Part shown: in pieces, positions 1 to 7,746 of the stretch
How the letters are laid out: each line of letters begins with the position of its first letter
Position numbering within the stretch: position 1 is the first letter of the stretch
Source of the DNA: Bacillota bacterium
GTDB taxonomy: Bacteria; Bacillota; Clostridia; Acetivibrionales; JANLFN01
Direction: 5' to 3'
Length of the DNA stretch: 64,000 bases
Assembly: GCA_023397675.1 (NCBI GenBank)
Contig: JAEWTV010000093.1
Coordinates: 83,821 to 147,820, forward strand
Translations under genes and position numbers: made by a program
Notes under the pieces: model-generated
The model's database searches: none
What the model saw: the letters and a program-made list of their open reading frames with translations, nothing else
Told to the model about the DNA's origin: nothing

Positions 1-1
1 C

Positions 2-727
2 CTCCTGTGCGGTCCTTCCGGAACGGGAAAAACACTTCTGGTGAATGCATTGGCAAAAGCAAGCGGTTTCAACTGTGTAAAGATAGATATGTCCCGTATA
101 CTAGGGCAATATGTAGGTGAAAGTGAAAAGAATTTTAAGAAATGCCTTCTTGGAGCGCAGTCCCAACAGCCCGTAATTGTCTTTGTTGACGAGATTGACA
201 CTACCTTCAGGCGTGGCGAAAGCGGAGACAGCGGAGTAGGAAGAAATATTTTCAGTGAATTTTTACAGTTCACAAGTAATACAAATAATAGAGGAAAAGT
301 TATTTTCATAGCTGCAACCAACAGACCCGATTTACTTGATCCTGCACTGAAAAGGCCGGGAAGGTTTGACAAGAAAATTCCGGTTCTCATACCTGAAACG
401 GATGAAAGAGCGGATATTTTCAGGATAATGATACAACGCTATGGTTTTGAGACAGATATAAAGGACTTTACGCCTTTTGCAGAGCAGACCGAGAATTACA
501 CCGGCGCTGAAATAGAAACTGTTGTCAGAAAGGCTTATGAAATAGCAAACGATGATAACCAGGAAGGAACAGTTCTTACTGCGGATATCCTTAATGAAGC
601 AGTTATACGGTGCCGTCCAAGCACCCAGCAGGTTGAATTTATGACCCTGCTTGCCATTAAGGAATGTGATGACAAGGACCTTTTGCCTGAGAAATACCAG
701 AGTATTCTATCTGAGAACCCAGGCTGA
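2..727 (+). CDS. AAA-family ATPase, C-terminal part (5' end outside window)
   Basis: The reading frame is open from the first bases of the window, so the gene starts upstream. The visible part begins inside the nucleotide-binding core: Walker A (GPSGTGKT, bases 17-40), Walker B (VIVFVDEID), a sensor-1 asparagine in AATNRPDLLDPAL, and RPGRFD with the likely arginine finger. A small helical lid domain follows. This is the classical AAA layout of FtsH, Cdc48 and proteasomal ATPases. The part seen has no HExxH protease motif, so it is not FtsH. Such ATPases remodel or unfold protein substrates by ATP hydrolysis. PspA lies 145 bases downstream on the same strand; a joint membrane-stress role is inference. 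Confidence 0.85.
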   Translation, partial: LLCGPSGTGKTLLVNALAKASGFNCVKIDMSRILGQYVGESEKNFKKCLLGAQSQQPVIVFVDEIDTTFRRGESGDSGVGRNIFSEFLQFTSNTNNRGKVIFIAATNRPDLLDPALKRPGRFDKKIPVLIPETDERADIFRIMIQRYGFETDIKDFTPFAEQTENYTGAEIETVVRKAYEIANDDNQEGTVLTADILNEAVIRCRPSTQQVEFMTLLAIKECDDKDLLPEKYQSILSENPG

Positions 728-872
728 TAATTAAGGAAATAATTATATTTAAAAATACCAGTTTACAAGGGCTTACGTTTGTTATAAATTATTCTTGTAT
801 GATTTATTAAATAAGTTGTTTAACATTTAAATTAATATATCCCCCGTAAATAATTAAAGGAGGCATTTTAAT

Positions 873-1601
873 ATGGGATTATTCAGCAGGCTTGGCGTAA
901 TGATGAGAGGCTTTTTCGGGGTATTTGTCGGAAACGTTGAATCCAGGAACCCCGATGCATTATTGGAAGATATCAAGAACCAGATAGATAAAGCACGAAA
1001 AGAAGCAGAACAACAGATAATAGATATTCAGACAAATGCAGAGCTGATAAAGATTGAAATGAAGAATGCAGAAAAAAACCTTAACGCTGTTAAGGCAAGG
1101 GTTGAAGCTGCTCAGAGGCAGGGTGAAAAGGAGCTTCTGGTTGAGCTTCTCATACAGGAGGAAGAGGTTCAGGCAACCTATGATACTCATAAACAAACCT
1201 ATGAGGGAGCAGTTGTAGAGGTTGCAAAGATAAGAGAAGACTACAAGATATTTGAGTCTGAAATGAATGCAAAGGTCAACGAGCTCCGCACATTGAAATC
1301 GCAGGCAAAGATGGCTAACCTTCGTGAGAATATAAACTCAATGAATGCAAGATATTCATCCAAGGAAAGCAGAATCGGAAAAGTTAATGAAAGCATGGAC
1401 AGGGCAAGAGATATTGTCAATACAAAGACAGCCCGCGCCAATGCAGTTGAATCCTTGAACGATACAAATATGGATCTCAAGCTTAAACGACTTGATATGA
1501 ATTCCGCAAGAGATAGGGCTAAGGCACGTGCAGAAGCAATGCTCAGTGGAGATCAGGGTTTTGAAGTAAAAGAAAAGATAGATAATAAGGCTTCCAACTA
1601 A
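873..1601 (+). CDS. pspA: PspA/IM30 (Vipp1) family membrane-stress protein
   Basis: 242 residues, the usual size of PspA/IM30 proteins. The chain is almost wholly helical and charged, with long coiled-coil stretches (about residues 25-145 and 165-230) and a hydrophobic amphipathic N-terminus (MGLFSRLGVMMRGFFG) of the type that binds stressed membranes. Family members assemble into ESCRT-III-like rods and rings that protect or reshape the cytoplasmic membrane. A strong AAAGGAGG ribosome site lies about 8 bases before the ATG. A terminator follows at 1626-1652. The AAA ATPase upstream is not the sigma-54 activator PspF, so the classical enterobacterial phage-shock control is not evident. Confidence 0.9.
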   Translation: MGLFSRLGVMMRGFFGVFVGNVESRNPDALLEDIKNQIDKARKEAEQQIIDIQTNAELIKIEMKNAEKNLNAVKARVEAAQRQGEKELLVELLIQEEEVQATYDTHKQTYEGAVVEVAKIREDYKIFESEMNAKVNELRTLKSQAKMANLRENINSMNARYSSKESRIGKVNESMDRARDIVNTKTARANAVESLNDTNMDLKLKRLDMNSARDRAKARAEAMLSGDQGFEVKEKIDNKASN

Positions 1602-1625
1602 TAACATCTATTTGTGCTTAATTCT

Positions 1626-1652
1626 CGGGCAGTATTTTATACTGCCCGTTTT
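1626..1652 (+). terminator. rho-independent terminator after pspA
   Basis: Ten-base perfect stem CGGGCAGTAT / ATACTGCCCG with a 3-base loop, followed by TTTT. It lies 24 bases after the pspA stop and separates pspA from the next gene. Confidence 0.85.
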
Positions 1653-1712
1653 ATGCATATTCCGGAGGATTAATGATTAATGTTTGTGAGCTTTTATTGG
1701 AGGTAGTTTGAT

Positions 1713-2537
1713 TTGTCAATGAGGTATAAGTTATTTGTCAGTGCACTACTTAAATTAAGAAACATTGGGTTGCTCATTTTAATGTTAGCTGTATCCGCAA
1801 TACTCATCGAACCAACAATCCTACCACTGAAAATGGGTCTTTCACCTATACATAATGCGGCGGTAATAGCATTGCCCGCAAGCTTTGCGGTTTATTTGGG
1901 CCTAGTTGCACAATCATTGCTCAGTAAAAACTTTCATGAACAATTCAACCGCAAGCAAAAAATCAAACACATGCAGGATCTTAATTATACATGCGTCAAG
2001 CTGTTCTATGTAGCAAAAAAAAATACAAATCCCCTTTATCAGCAAAAGCTTATGAAAGTAATGGATGACAAAAATGACATTCTCAACTCATATCTTAAGG
2101 GCGAACAAGGCTTTCTTAAGGAACGTATAGTTGAAAAGTCCCTGAATCTTGTCATATCATACGTAAAGCTGCTTACGAATTTCTGTATAAGGAGCAGGGA
2201 ACTAAGCGAAATAAATTTGAACACCATTGCTTCAAGAATGAATACAAATGCAAGGAAGCTTAGCTTTACACGTGACCCTGAAACATCATCCGAGCTCAGG
2301 AAAGCAATTGATGTTGATGAAAGAATGATTGAAAACCTGAAAGAGGAAAAGGTTGAGCTTGAACGTATAAGTGTAAAGCTTGATTACATGGAAAGTATGG
2401 TAAACATGTTTAAACACCAGATCATATCCAGCATTGAGTCGGAGGATATGCTTGAAAAACTCGAAAGTACTGTTAATGAAGCCGATGCCCTGGACAATGT
2501 TCTTCACGAAAGAAATAAAAATAAATACCGTGCTTAA
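1713..2537 (+). CDS. membrane-anchored coiled-coil protein of unknown function
   Basis: 274 residues; I do not recognise a named family. Two hydrophobic helices (about residues 12-33 and 45-68) form an N-terminal hairpin in the membrane. The rest is soluble, charged and helical, with a probable coiled coil at about 195-265. The start is TTG, supported by GGAGGT 8 bases upstream; no better start lies nearby. The position after pspA and before a FapA-like gene suggests a cell-envelope role, but that is only context. The 3' end is ordinary and no frameshift is seen. Confidence 0.7.
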   Translation: MSMRYKLFVSALLKLRNIGLLILMLAVSAILIEPTILPLKMGLSPIHNAAVIALPASFAVYLGLVAQSLLSKNFHEQFNRKQKIKHMQDLNYTCVKLFYVAKKNTNPLYQQKLMKVMDDKNDILNSYLKGEQGFLKERIVEKSLNLVISYVKLLTNFCIRSRELSEINLNTIASRMNTNARKLSFTRDPETSSELRKAIDVDERMIENLKEEKVELERISVKLDYMESMVNMFKHQIISSIESEDMLEKLESTVNEADALDNVLHERNKNKYRA

Positions 2538-2624
2538 CTTAAATTTAAAGGATTTTTAACATTTTTGTCGAATATTTGGCTTATATATACCGATCTTTAT
2601 ATACCTTGAAAAGAGGATACATTC

Positions 2625-4217
2625 ATGGATGATTTCGATGTTATATACAAATCAGAATATATTCAAATTATAAAAAAAGAAGATGGCTTTTATATAGAAT
2701 CTTTCAGGAACGGTATGAGCATTGAGCAGTTTAACAAGATTCTGAGTGAACACCCGGAAATCAAGATAAGCAGCTTTATGGCGGTAAAAAACACTCTACT
2801 TACTGCTCCAAAGCCACCTGTCCTTTTCGGTGAGATAAAAGACAGGATATCGCTCGAAATCTCTGGTGACGAGCTTAAGGCTTTCATAACCCTTTGTGTT
2901 ATGGAGGGTGAATTATTTGGTGACCGAAAGGTTAGCCTTATTAAGGAAATCATACGGCTTCTTAATCAGAGAGGAGTCGTTTTTGGTATAAAAAATGATG
3001 CTCTTTTGAACGGTCTTTGCAATAATAAGCAAATACTTATTGCTGAAGGTATTCCTCCTCAGAATGGCATCGATTCAATTCTAAAAATGTATGAACTTAA
3101 AGATCCCAAGCCTGAGGTAAAGGAAGATGGTAACGTTGATCATTATGAGTTGAATCTTATCAACAAGGTGTCTGATGGTGACTGGTTGGGAGAAAGGACT
3201 GACCCTACTCCAGGGTTTACCGGTAAAACGGTTAAAGGTCATGATATACCTGCTCTTCCGGGAAAGAACTATCCTTTGATGTACGATAAAAACTCGGTAA
3301 AGGAAATATACAATAGCGGGATTACAACTCTTGTATCCCTCAGAAACGGTGCAGTGTATTATGAAGGCGACCGTATCTGTGTGTCCAACCATCTTGAAAT
3401 AGAAAACAACGTTGATTTTAAAACTGGAAATATAGATTTTGACGGATTCCTAACAATAAAAGGCTCCATTGAGGACAACTTTTCTGTAATTGCCGACAAG
3501 GATATTGAAATTCTCGGTGAATATGGTGCAGGAAGCGTTAAGGAGATTATCAGCAGAAAGGGAAATGTCTTTATACGCGGAGGAATTGCTGGAAAGAGCA
3601 AAGCCGTTATAAAATCAAGCAAAAACATATATACAAAGTTTGTTTCAGATGCAACTATTGAATGCGACCAGTCTGTTCATATCGGTTTTTACTGCCTTAA
3701 CAGCAATATAACTGCAAAAGAGGTTATTCTTGATTCACCAAAAGGACAAATTATAGGAGGCAACATTCAAGCAGAAATCAAGGTGATTTCATCAATCATA
3801 GGTACTCCCGGTGAGAAAAAAACCGTTATATCTGTAAAGGGCTTTAACAGGAAGTACATGAAACAAAACCTTGAAGAGCTTATGAATTCAATAGAAAACC
3901 TGAAAAACAACCTGACAAAGTGTAAGCAGGAGATGTCCATATATACTTTTACAAGTAAGTTGACTCCTGAGCAGTCAATCAGGTTTGACCATCTTAAGGA
4001 CAAGTTCTTTGAGCTAAAGGACCAACTTAAGGAAAGTGAGGACCAGAAAAAGACCCTTGCAAATTACCTTAGAACACACGGTGAAGGAGAAATTGTGGTC
4101 CTTAAAAAGGCTTACCCTGCAACAGTTCTCGAAATAAAGAAATTGATTCAGGAGATAGATAAAATAGTCATAAGCACTAGCTTTTATTATCAGGATGGGG
4201 AGATAAAACAACTATAA
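2625..4217 (+). CDS. FapA-domain (DUF342) polymer-forming protein
   Basis: 530 residues, the usual length of DUF342/FapA proteins. An N-terminal domain (about 1-170) is followed by the conserved section with a DPTPGFTGKTVKGHDIPALPG-like stretch (about 190-215), then a right-handed beta-helix repeat region (about 230-420) rich in GNIDFDG- and VFIRGGIAG-type turns. A C-terminal coiled coil covers about 425-500. Family members include FapA of flagellar assembly and cytoskeleton-like factors; no flagellar genes are visible here, so the specific role is open. The next gene starts 20 bases downstream, suggesting an operon. Confidence 0.8.
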   Translation: MDDFDVIYKSEYIQIIKKEDGFYIESFRNGMSIEQFNKILSEHPEIKISSFMAVKNTLLTAPKPPVLFGEIKDRISLEISGDELKAFITLCVMEGELFGDRKVSLIKEIIRLLNQRGVVFGIKNDALLNGLCNNKQILIAEGIPPQNGIDSILKMYELKDPKPEVKEDGNVDHYELNLINKVSDGDWLGERTDPTPGFTGKTVKGHDIPALPGKNYPLMYDKNSVKEIYNSGITTLVSLRNGAVYYEGDRICVSNHLEIENNVDFKTGNIDFDGFLTIKGSIEDNFSVIADKDIEILGEYGAGSVKEIISRKGNVFIRGGIAGKSKAVIKSSKNIYTKFVSDATIECDQSVHIGFYCLNSNITAKEVILDSPKGQIIGGNIQAEIKVISSIIGTPGEKKTVISVKGFNRKYMKQNLEELMNSIENLKNNLTKCKQEMSIYTFTSKLTPEQSIRFDHLKDKFFELKDQLKESEDQKKTLANYLRTHGEGEIVVLKKAYPATVLEIKKLIQEIDKIVISTSFYYQDGEIKQL

Positions 4218-4237
4218 TCTTAATTCAGGAGAATGCT

Positions 4238-6166
4238 ATGGAATATACTGATATACTTGAAGCTATTGAAAAACAAAAAGAAGCTGAGGGGCTTTCTGCA
4301 AAGCTTTTCAGATATTCAGGCCTGCTTCAGGCTATAGAATTCTTTTCACAAAAGCTTAATTTTGATCAGATTGAAGATGCCGCATTTGATTTTTCAAATG
4401 AGCTTCTAACACTTGAGAAATCGGCAATCTTTGTCCTGCGGGGAAATAAATTCGTTCTTAAAAAACTCAAGGGCCTAGAAAGAGCGGCTGAGTATATAGA
4501 CAATACAAAAGAGCTAGAAAATATAGCCCTTTTCCACGGAACATTAATGTATGGTAATGATATTCTCCTTAAATACTTTAGTGCTGAAATAATAGATGCT
4601 TACAAGGTTACCATATCGGTTCCTCTTATTATAGAAAACTATCTTTATGGTTTTATTTTTATATCCTGCAAGACGCTTGGGGAAATGAAGGATGACGATT
4701 ACATAATTCTCGAAGCACTTATGAAGCTTTTCAACAATGCCCTTGAGAACTACAAGCGTTATGAAGAACTTCAGAAAGCAAACAGAGAACTGGATGAAAA
4801 GATATTTAACCTGTTTGCTATTAACCAATCTACAAAAGCCCTTCTGAGCGAGCTTGATCTGGAAGCACTTTTTAGGCTTTCGGTGGACGTTTTTGCTGAA
4901 TTGACACAGAGCTCAAGCACAGGATTTGTTTTATATGACGATAAAAGTGAAAAATTCAATCTGAAGGCATTCAAAGACATTAACTTCAGAAAGATGCCTT
5001 ATAACCTTGCCTTCACCAGAAATAAATCCGCGGTTGTTAATTCTTCAAGAGTCATAATTAATCTTTCAAATGAGAAAGATGCGGAATATTTCAATAGCCT
5101 TTTTTGGGAAGGCCTTGATGGTCTTGGGCCCATTGCTCCAGAGTATCTTCTGATGCTTTTAAAGCAGGGAGAGCTGATGGGATTTGTATCTCTCGGAAAA
5201 ACAGTAACCTGTGCAGGCTATAAAAGCAGCATACTTGAACTTGTTGAAAGCCTTGCGTCCTCAACCTATCTAGCCATAACCAATGCAATGTATTTTGACC
5301 AGGTTAAAAAGCAAAAACAGGTAATACAGCATAAGCTTGAAAAACTGATATCACTCAATAACCTGACACGAAACATAAATAATTCCAGCAATCTTGAAAC
5401 ACTTCTTGATTTGACTTTAAAAACCCTGGACATTTCATTTGATGTCGACAAAGCATTAATAGCCTTGTATGACAGTGATTTAGAGACATACAAAATAAGC
5501 AACAGGCTTAACATTGAAACTAAAAAGAGAACAATAAAACCAACCCTCTCCTGGAAAAGAATTTTTGAGGGTGACAGCATATATGACTCATCAGAGAACT
5601 CGCTGACCAAATATTTTGATAAGCAGCTTCGCACCGACATCGGGGAATACCAGGGTGTATTGATTATCCCAATATACATGGATAAAATAGAAATTGAAAT
5701 GCTTGGTGCCATAATTGTTCTTAAATATGGGAATACACCAATAGGCGATGAAGAAAGTCTTTTGACGCTTGAAACCATTGCAAGCCACATTGCACCTGTT
5801 TTAAGTAATCTTAAGGCTATGGAGAGCTTATCACAGCGCCTTATACCCAACTATGAGGCCAGCTTCAAAACAGATTTAAAAGGTGAAATCGAAGAAGCCC
5901 TTGAATATGATTTAGAACTGGCAGTAATACAATTTGTTAATAAACAAACAACCCTTTTTACCGATGATATTAAAATATCAACTATTAGAAAAAGCTTTAA
6001 GAATGCTTATCCGTTCACTAACAACAGTACGTTCGTTATTTGGAGCGGTAGCGAAAAAGAGCTTTTGGCAAAGTTGAACAAGCTTTCGGTTAAGGACGTT
6101 GATATAAGAATATGGATGCTACGGCGCAACTTTAACAGCTATGCAGATTTTATAAACCTCTTCTAA
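4238..6166 (+). CDS. multi-GAF-domain sensory protein
   Basis: 642 residues, cytoplasmic, with no signal peptide or membrane segment. Three GAF-like alpha/beta repeats can be made out at about 35-180, 205-360 and 385-545, separated by helical linkers rich in E, L and K (for example around 180-205 and 360-385). The last 90 residues form another small alpha/beta region. No histidine kinase, GGDEF, EAL or helix-turn-helix output domain is visible, so it probably works through a partner. GAF domains bind small ligands or cyclic nucleotides. It sits between a FapA-like gene (20-base gap) and acpS (12-base gap), consistent with co-transcription. Confidence 0.7.
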   Translation: MEYTDILEAIEKQKEAEGLSAKLFRYSGLLQAIEFFSQKLNFDQIEDAAFDFSNELLTLEKSAIFVLRGNKFVLKKLKGLERAAEYIDNTKELENIALFHGTLMYGNDILLKYFSAEIIDAYKVTISVPLIIENYLYGFIFISCKTLGEMKDDDYIILEALMKLFNNALENYKRYEELQKANRELDEKIFNLFAINQSTKALLSELDLEALFRLSVDVFAELTQSSSTGFVLYDDKSEKFNLKAFKDINFRKMPYNLAFTRNKSAVVNSSRVIINLSNEKDAEYFNSLFWEGLDGLGPIAPEYLLMLLKQGELMGFVSLGKTVTCAGYKSSILELVESLASSTYLAITNAMYFDQVKKQKQVIQHKLEKLISLNNLTRNINNSSNLETLLDLTLKTLDISFDVDKALIALYDSDLETYKISNRLNIETKKRTIKPTLSWKRIFEGDSIYDSSENSLTKYFDKQLRTDIGEYQGVLIIPIYMDKIEIEMLGAIIVLKYGNTPIGDEESLLTLETIASHIAPVLSNLKAMESLSQRLIPNYEASFKTDLKGEIEEALEYDLELAVIQFVNKQTTLFTDDIKISTIRKSFKNAYPFTNNSTFVIWSGSEKELLAKLNKLSVKDVDIRIWMLRRNFNSYADFINLF

Positions 6167-6178
6167 GGAGGCAGTAAT

Positions 6179-6568
6179 TTGGGAGTTTTATGCGGTGTCG
6201 ATATTATAGAAATCGACAGGGTAAAAAAATCAATAGAAAACTTTAATGATTCTTTTATAAATAAAGTATATACCTCTAATGAAATTGATTATTGCGAAGC
6301 CAGAAAAGCTGCAAGGTTTAACAGCTACGCAGCAAGATTTGCCGCGAAGGAAGCCGTGACCAAAGCCCTTGGGACAGGAATAAGCGAAGGTGCTGCGTGG
6401 AAGGATATAGAAATACTTGTGAATGAAGCTGGAGCCCCATATGTAAAGCTTTCAGGCAAGTGCCTGGAGTTTTATAACCGTCTTGGAGCAGTAGACATAT
6501 CAATAAGCCTTTCACATTGTAACACTACCGCAGTAGCTTTTGCGGTTATTCAGACAAATCAGGATTAA
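6179..6568 (+). CDS. acpS: holo-[acyl-carrier-protein] synthase
   Basis: 129 residues, standard for AcpS. It transfers the 4'-phosphopantetheine arm of CoA to the serine of acyl carrier protein, switching on fatty acid synthesis. The Mg-binding residues are visible: Asp8 in GVDIIEIDRV and Glu58 in ARFAAKEAVTKALGTG. The C-terminus has the usual SLSHCNTTAVAFAV strand pattern. The start is TTG at 6179 with AAGGAGG 7 bases before it. It lies 12 bases after the GAF gene and before the YhaO-like nuclease. Confidence 0.95.
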   Translation: MGVLCGVDIIEIDRVKKSIENFNDSFINKVYTSNEIDYCEARKAARFNSYAARFAAKEAVTKALGTGISEGAAWKDIEILVNEAGAPYVKLSGKCLEFYNRLGAVDISISLSHCNTTAVAFAVIQTNQD

Positions 6569-6593
6569 CCTACCACTTATATAGGAGTTGCAA

Positions 6594-7742
6594 ATGAAAG
6601 AGATAAGGTTTATACACTGTGCAGACATACATCTTGATGCACCTTTTACCTCTTTGGGCGGCGAAAAGGACAAATCCTCAGAGAGAAGACAGGACTTAAA
6701 AAATACTTTTCAAAAAATCATAGATACAGTCAAGGCTGAAAGGTCAGAACTGCTTTTAATAAGCGGTGACCTTTATGAGCATTCATATACTGCAAAAGCG
6801 ACAATAAGCTTTCTTAACAGCTGTTTCAGGAGTATCCCGGATACAAGAGTATTTATAGTTCCAGGAAACCACGATCCTTATGTAACAAATTCCTTCTATA
6901 AAACATATGAGTGGAATAGCAATGTCATCATTTTATCCGAAGACAAGCCCTTCTACCGTGTTGATGAGTTAAACACCTGCATTTACGGAATAGGCTTCAG
7001 CAGCTTTGCAAAAGGTAATCATTCAGAGCTTGCAGACCTTTCGCCTGCCAACAGTAACTGCATTAATATTCTCCTTGCACACGGAACAGTTGATATGAAT
7101 ATAGGTGATGGAATATATAACCCAATGTCAAGTGATCAGCTTTCTTCGCTGGGAATGGATTATATTGCACTGGGACATTTCCACAACAGGATTGACGATA
7201 TAGGCGGGAAGGGTATGGTTTACAACCCAGGAAGCCCTGAACCGTTGGGTTTTGATGAAACCGGAGAGCATGGAATTTACAAAGGATCCATTGTAAAACA
7301 GGATAACGGAGAAGTATCACTGTACGTCAACTTTATAAGACTCAATTCAAAATGCTATAATACAGCTGAAATCAAGGTGGACGGCTGCGGCAGCAGCGAG
7401 GAAATAGCATCACGGATTTCAGAATATATAAACGGCAAGAACTTAAGTAAAACCCTTCTGAGCTTGACACTGAAGGGTTACATAGAACACGGCTTCAGCA
7501 TTGATACACAAGGTATACCTTTAAGTTTTAAAAATAAAGTTTATTATCTTAAACTCAAGGATGAAACCGGAATTAACTTTAACATAGAGCAGATATCAAA
7601 AGAGCCTGGGCTTAAAGGTCTTTACACCAGGAAGATGCTTAAACGTATAGATGACTGTGAAGATACAAAACAAAAAGGAATTCTTCAAAAAGCATTATAT
7701 TACGGGCTGGAAGCACTCGAAAACGGGAAGCTGGAGATTTGA
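6594..7742 (+). CDS. YhaO/SbcD-like DNA repair metallophosphoesterase
   Basis: About 382 residues. All five metallophosphoesterase motifs are present in order: CADIHLDAPF near the N-terminus, ISGDLYEH, VPGNHDPY, LLAHGTVD and ALGHFHNR. They coordinate two Mn ions for DNA cleavage in the Mre11/SbcD family. I chose ATG at 6594 because AGGAG lies 6 bases upstream; a TTG at 6588 touches the ribosome site. The gene ends 4 bases before the YhaN-like ATPase, the normal pairing of nuclease and SMC-like partner. In Bacillus, YhaO-YhaN are linked to DNA repair; the exact substrate here is unknown. Confidence 0.88.
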   Translation: MKEIRFIHCADIHLDAPFTSLGGEKDKSSERRQDLKNTFQKIIDTVKAERSELLLISGDLYEHSYTAKATISFLNSCFRSIPDTRVFIVPGNHDPYVTNSFYKTYEWNSNVIILSEDKPFYRVDELNTCIYGIGFSSFAKGNHSELADLSPANSNCINILLAHGTVDMNIGDGIYNPMSSDQLSSLGMDYIALGHFHNRIDDIGGKGMVYNPGSPEPLGFDETGEHGIYKGSIVKQDNGEVSLYVNFIRLNSKCYNTAEIKVDGCGSSEEIASRISEYINGKNLSKTLLSLTLKGYIEHGFSIDTQGIPLSFKNKVYYLKLKDETGINFNIEQISKEPGLKGLYTRKMLKRIDDCEDTKQKGILQKALYYGLEALENGKLEI

Positions 7743-7746
7743 TTAA

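Noticed and set aside
5266..5850. Long antisense frame within the GAF gene
   Set aside because: A shadow of the real gene; no ribosome site or family pattern.
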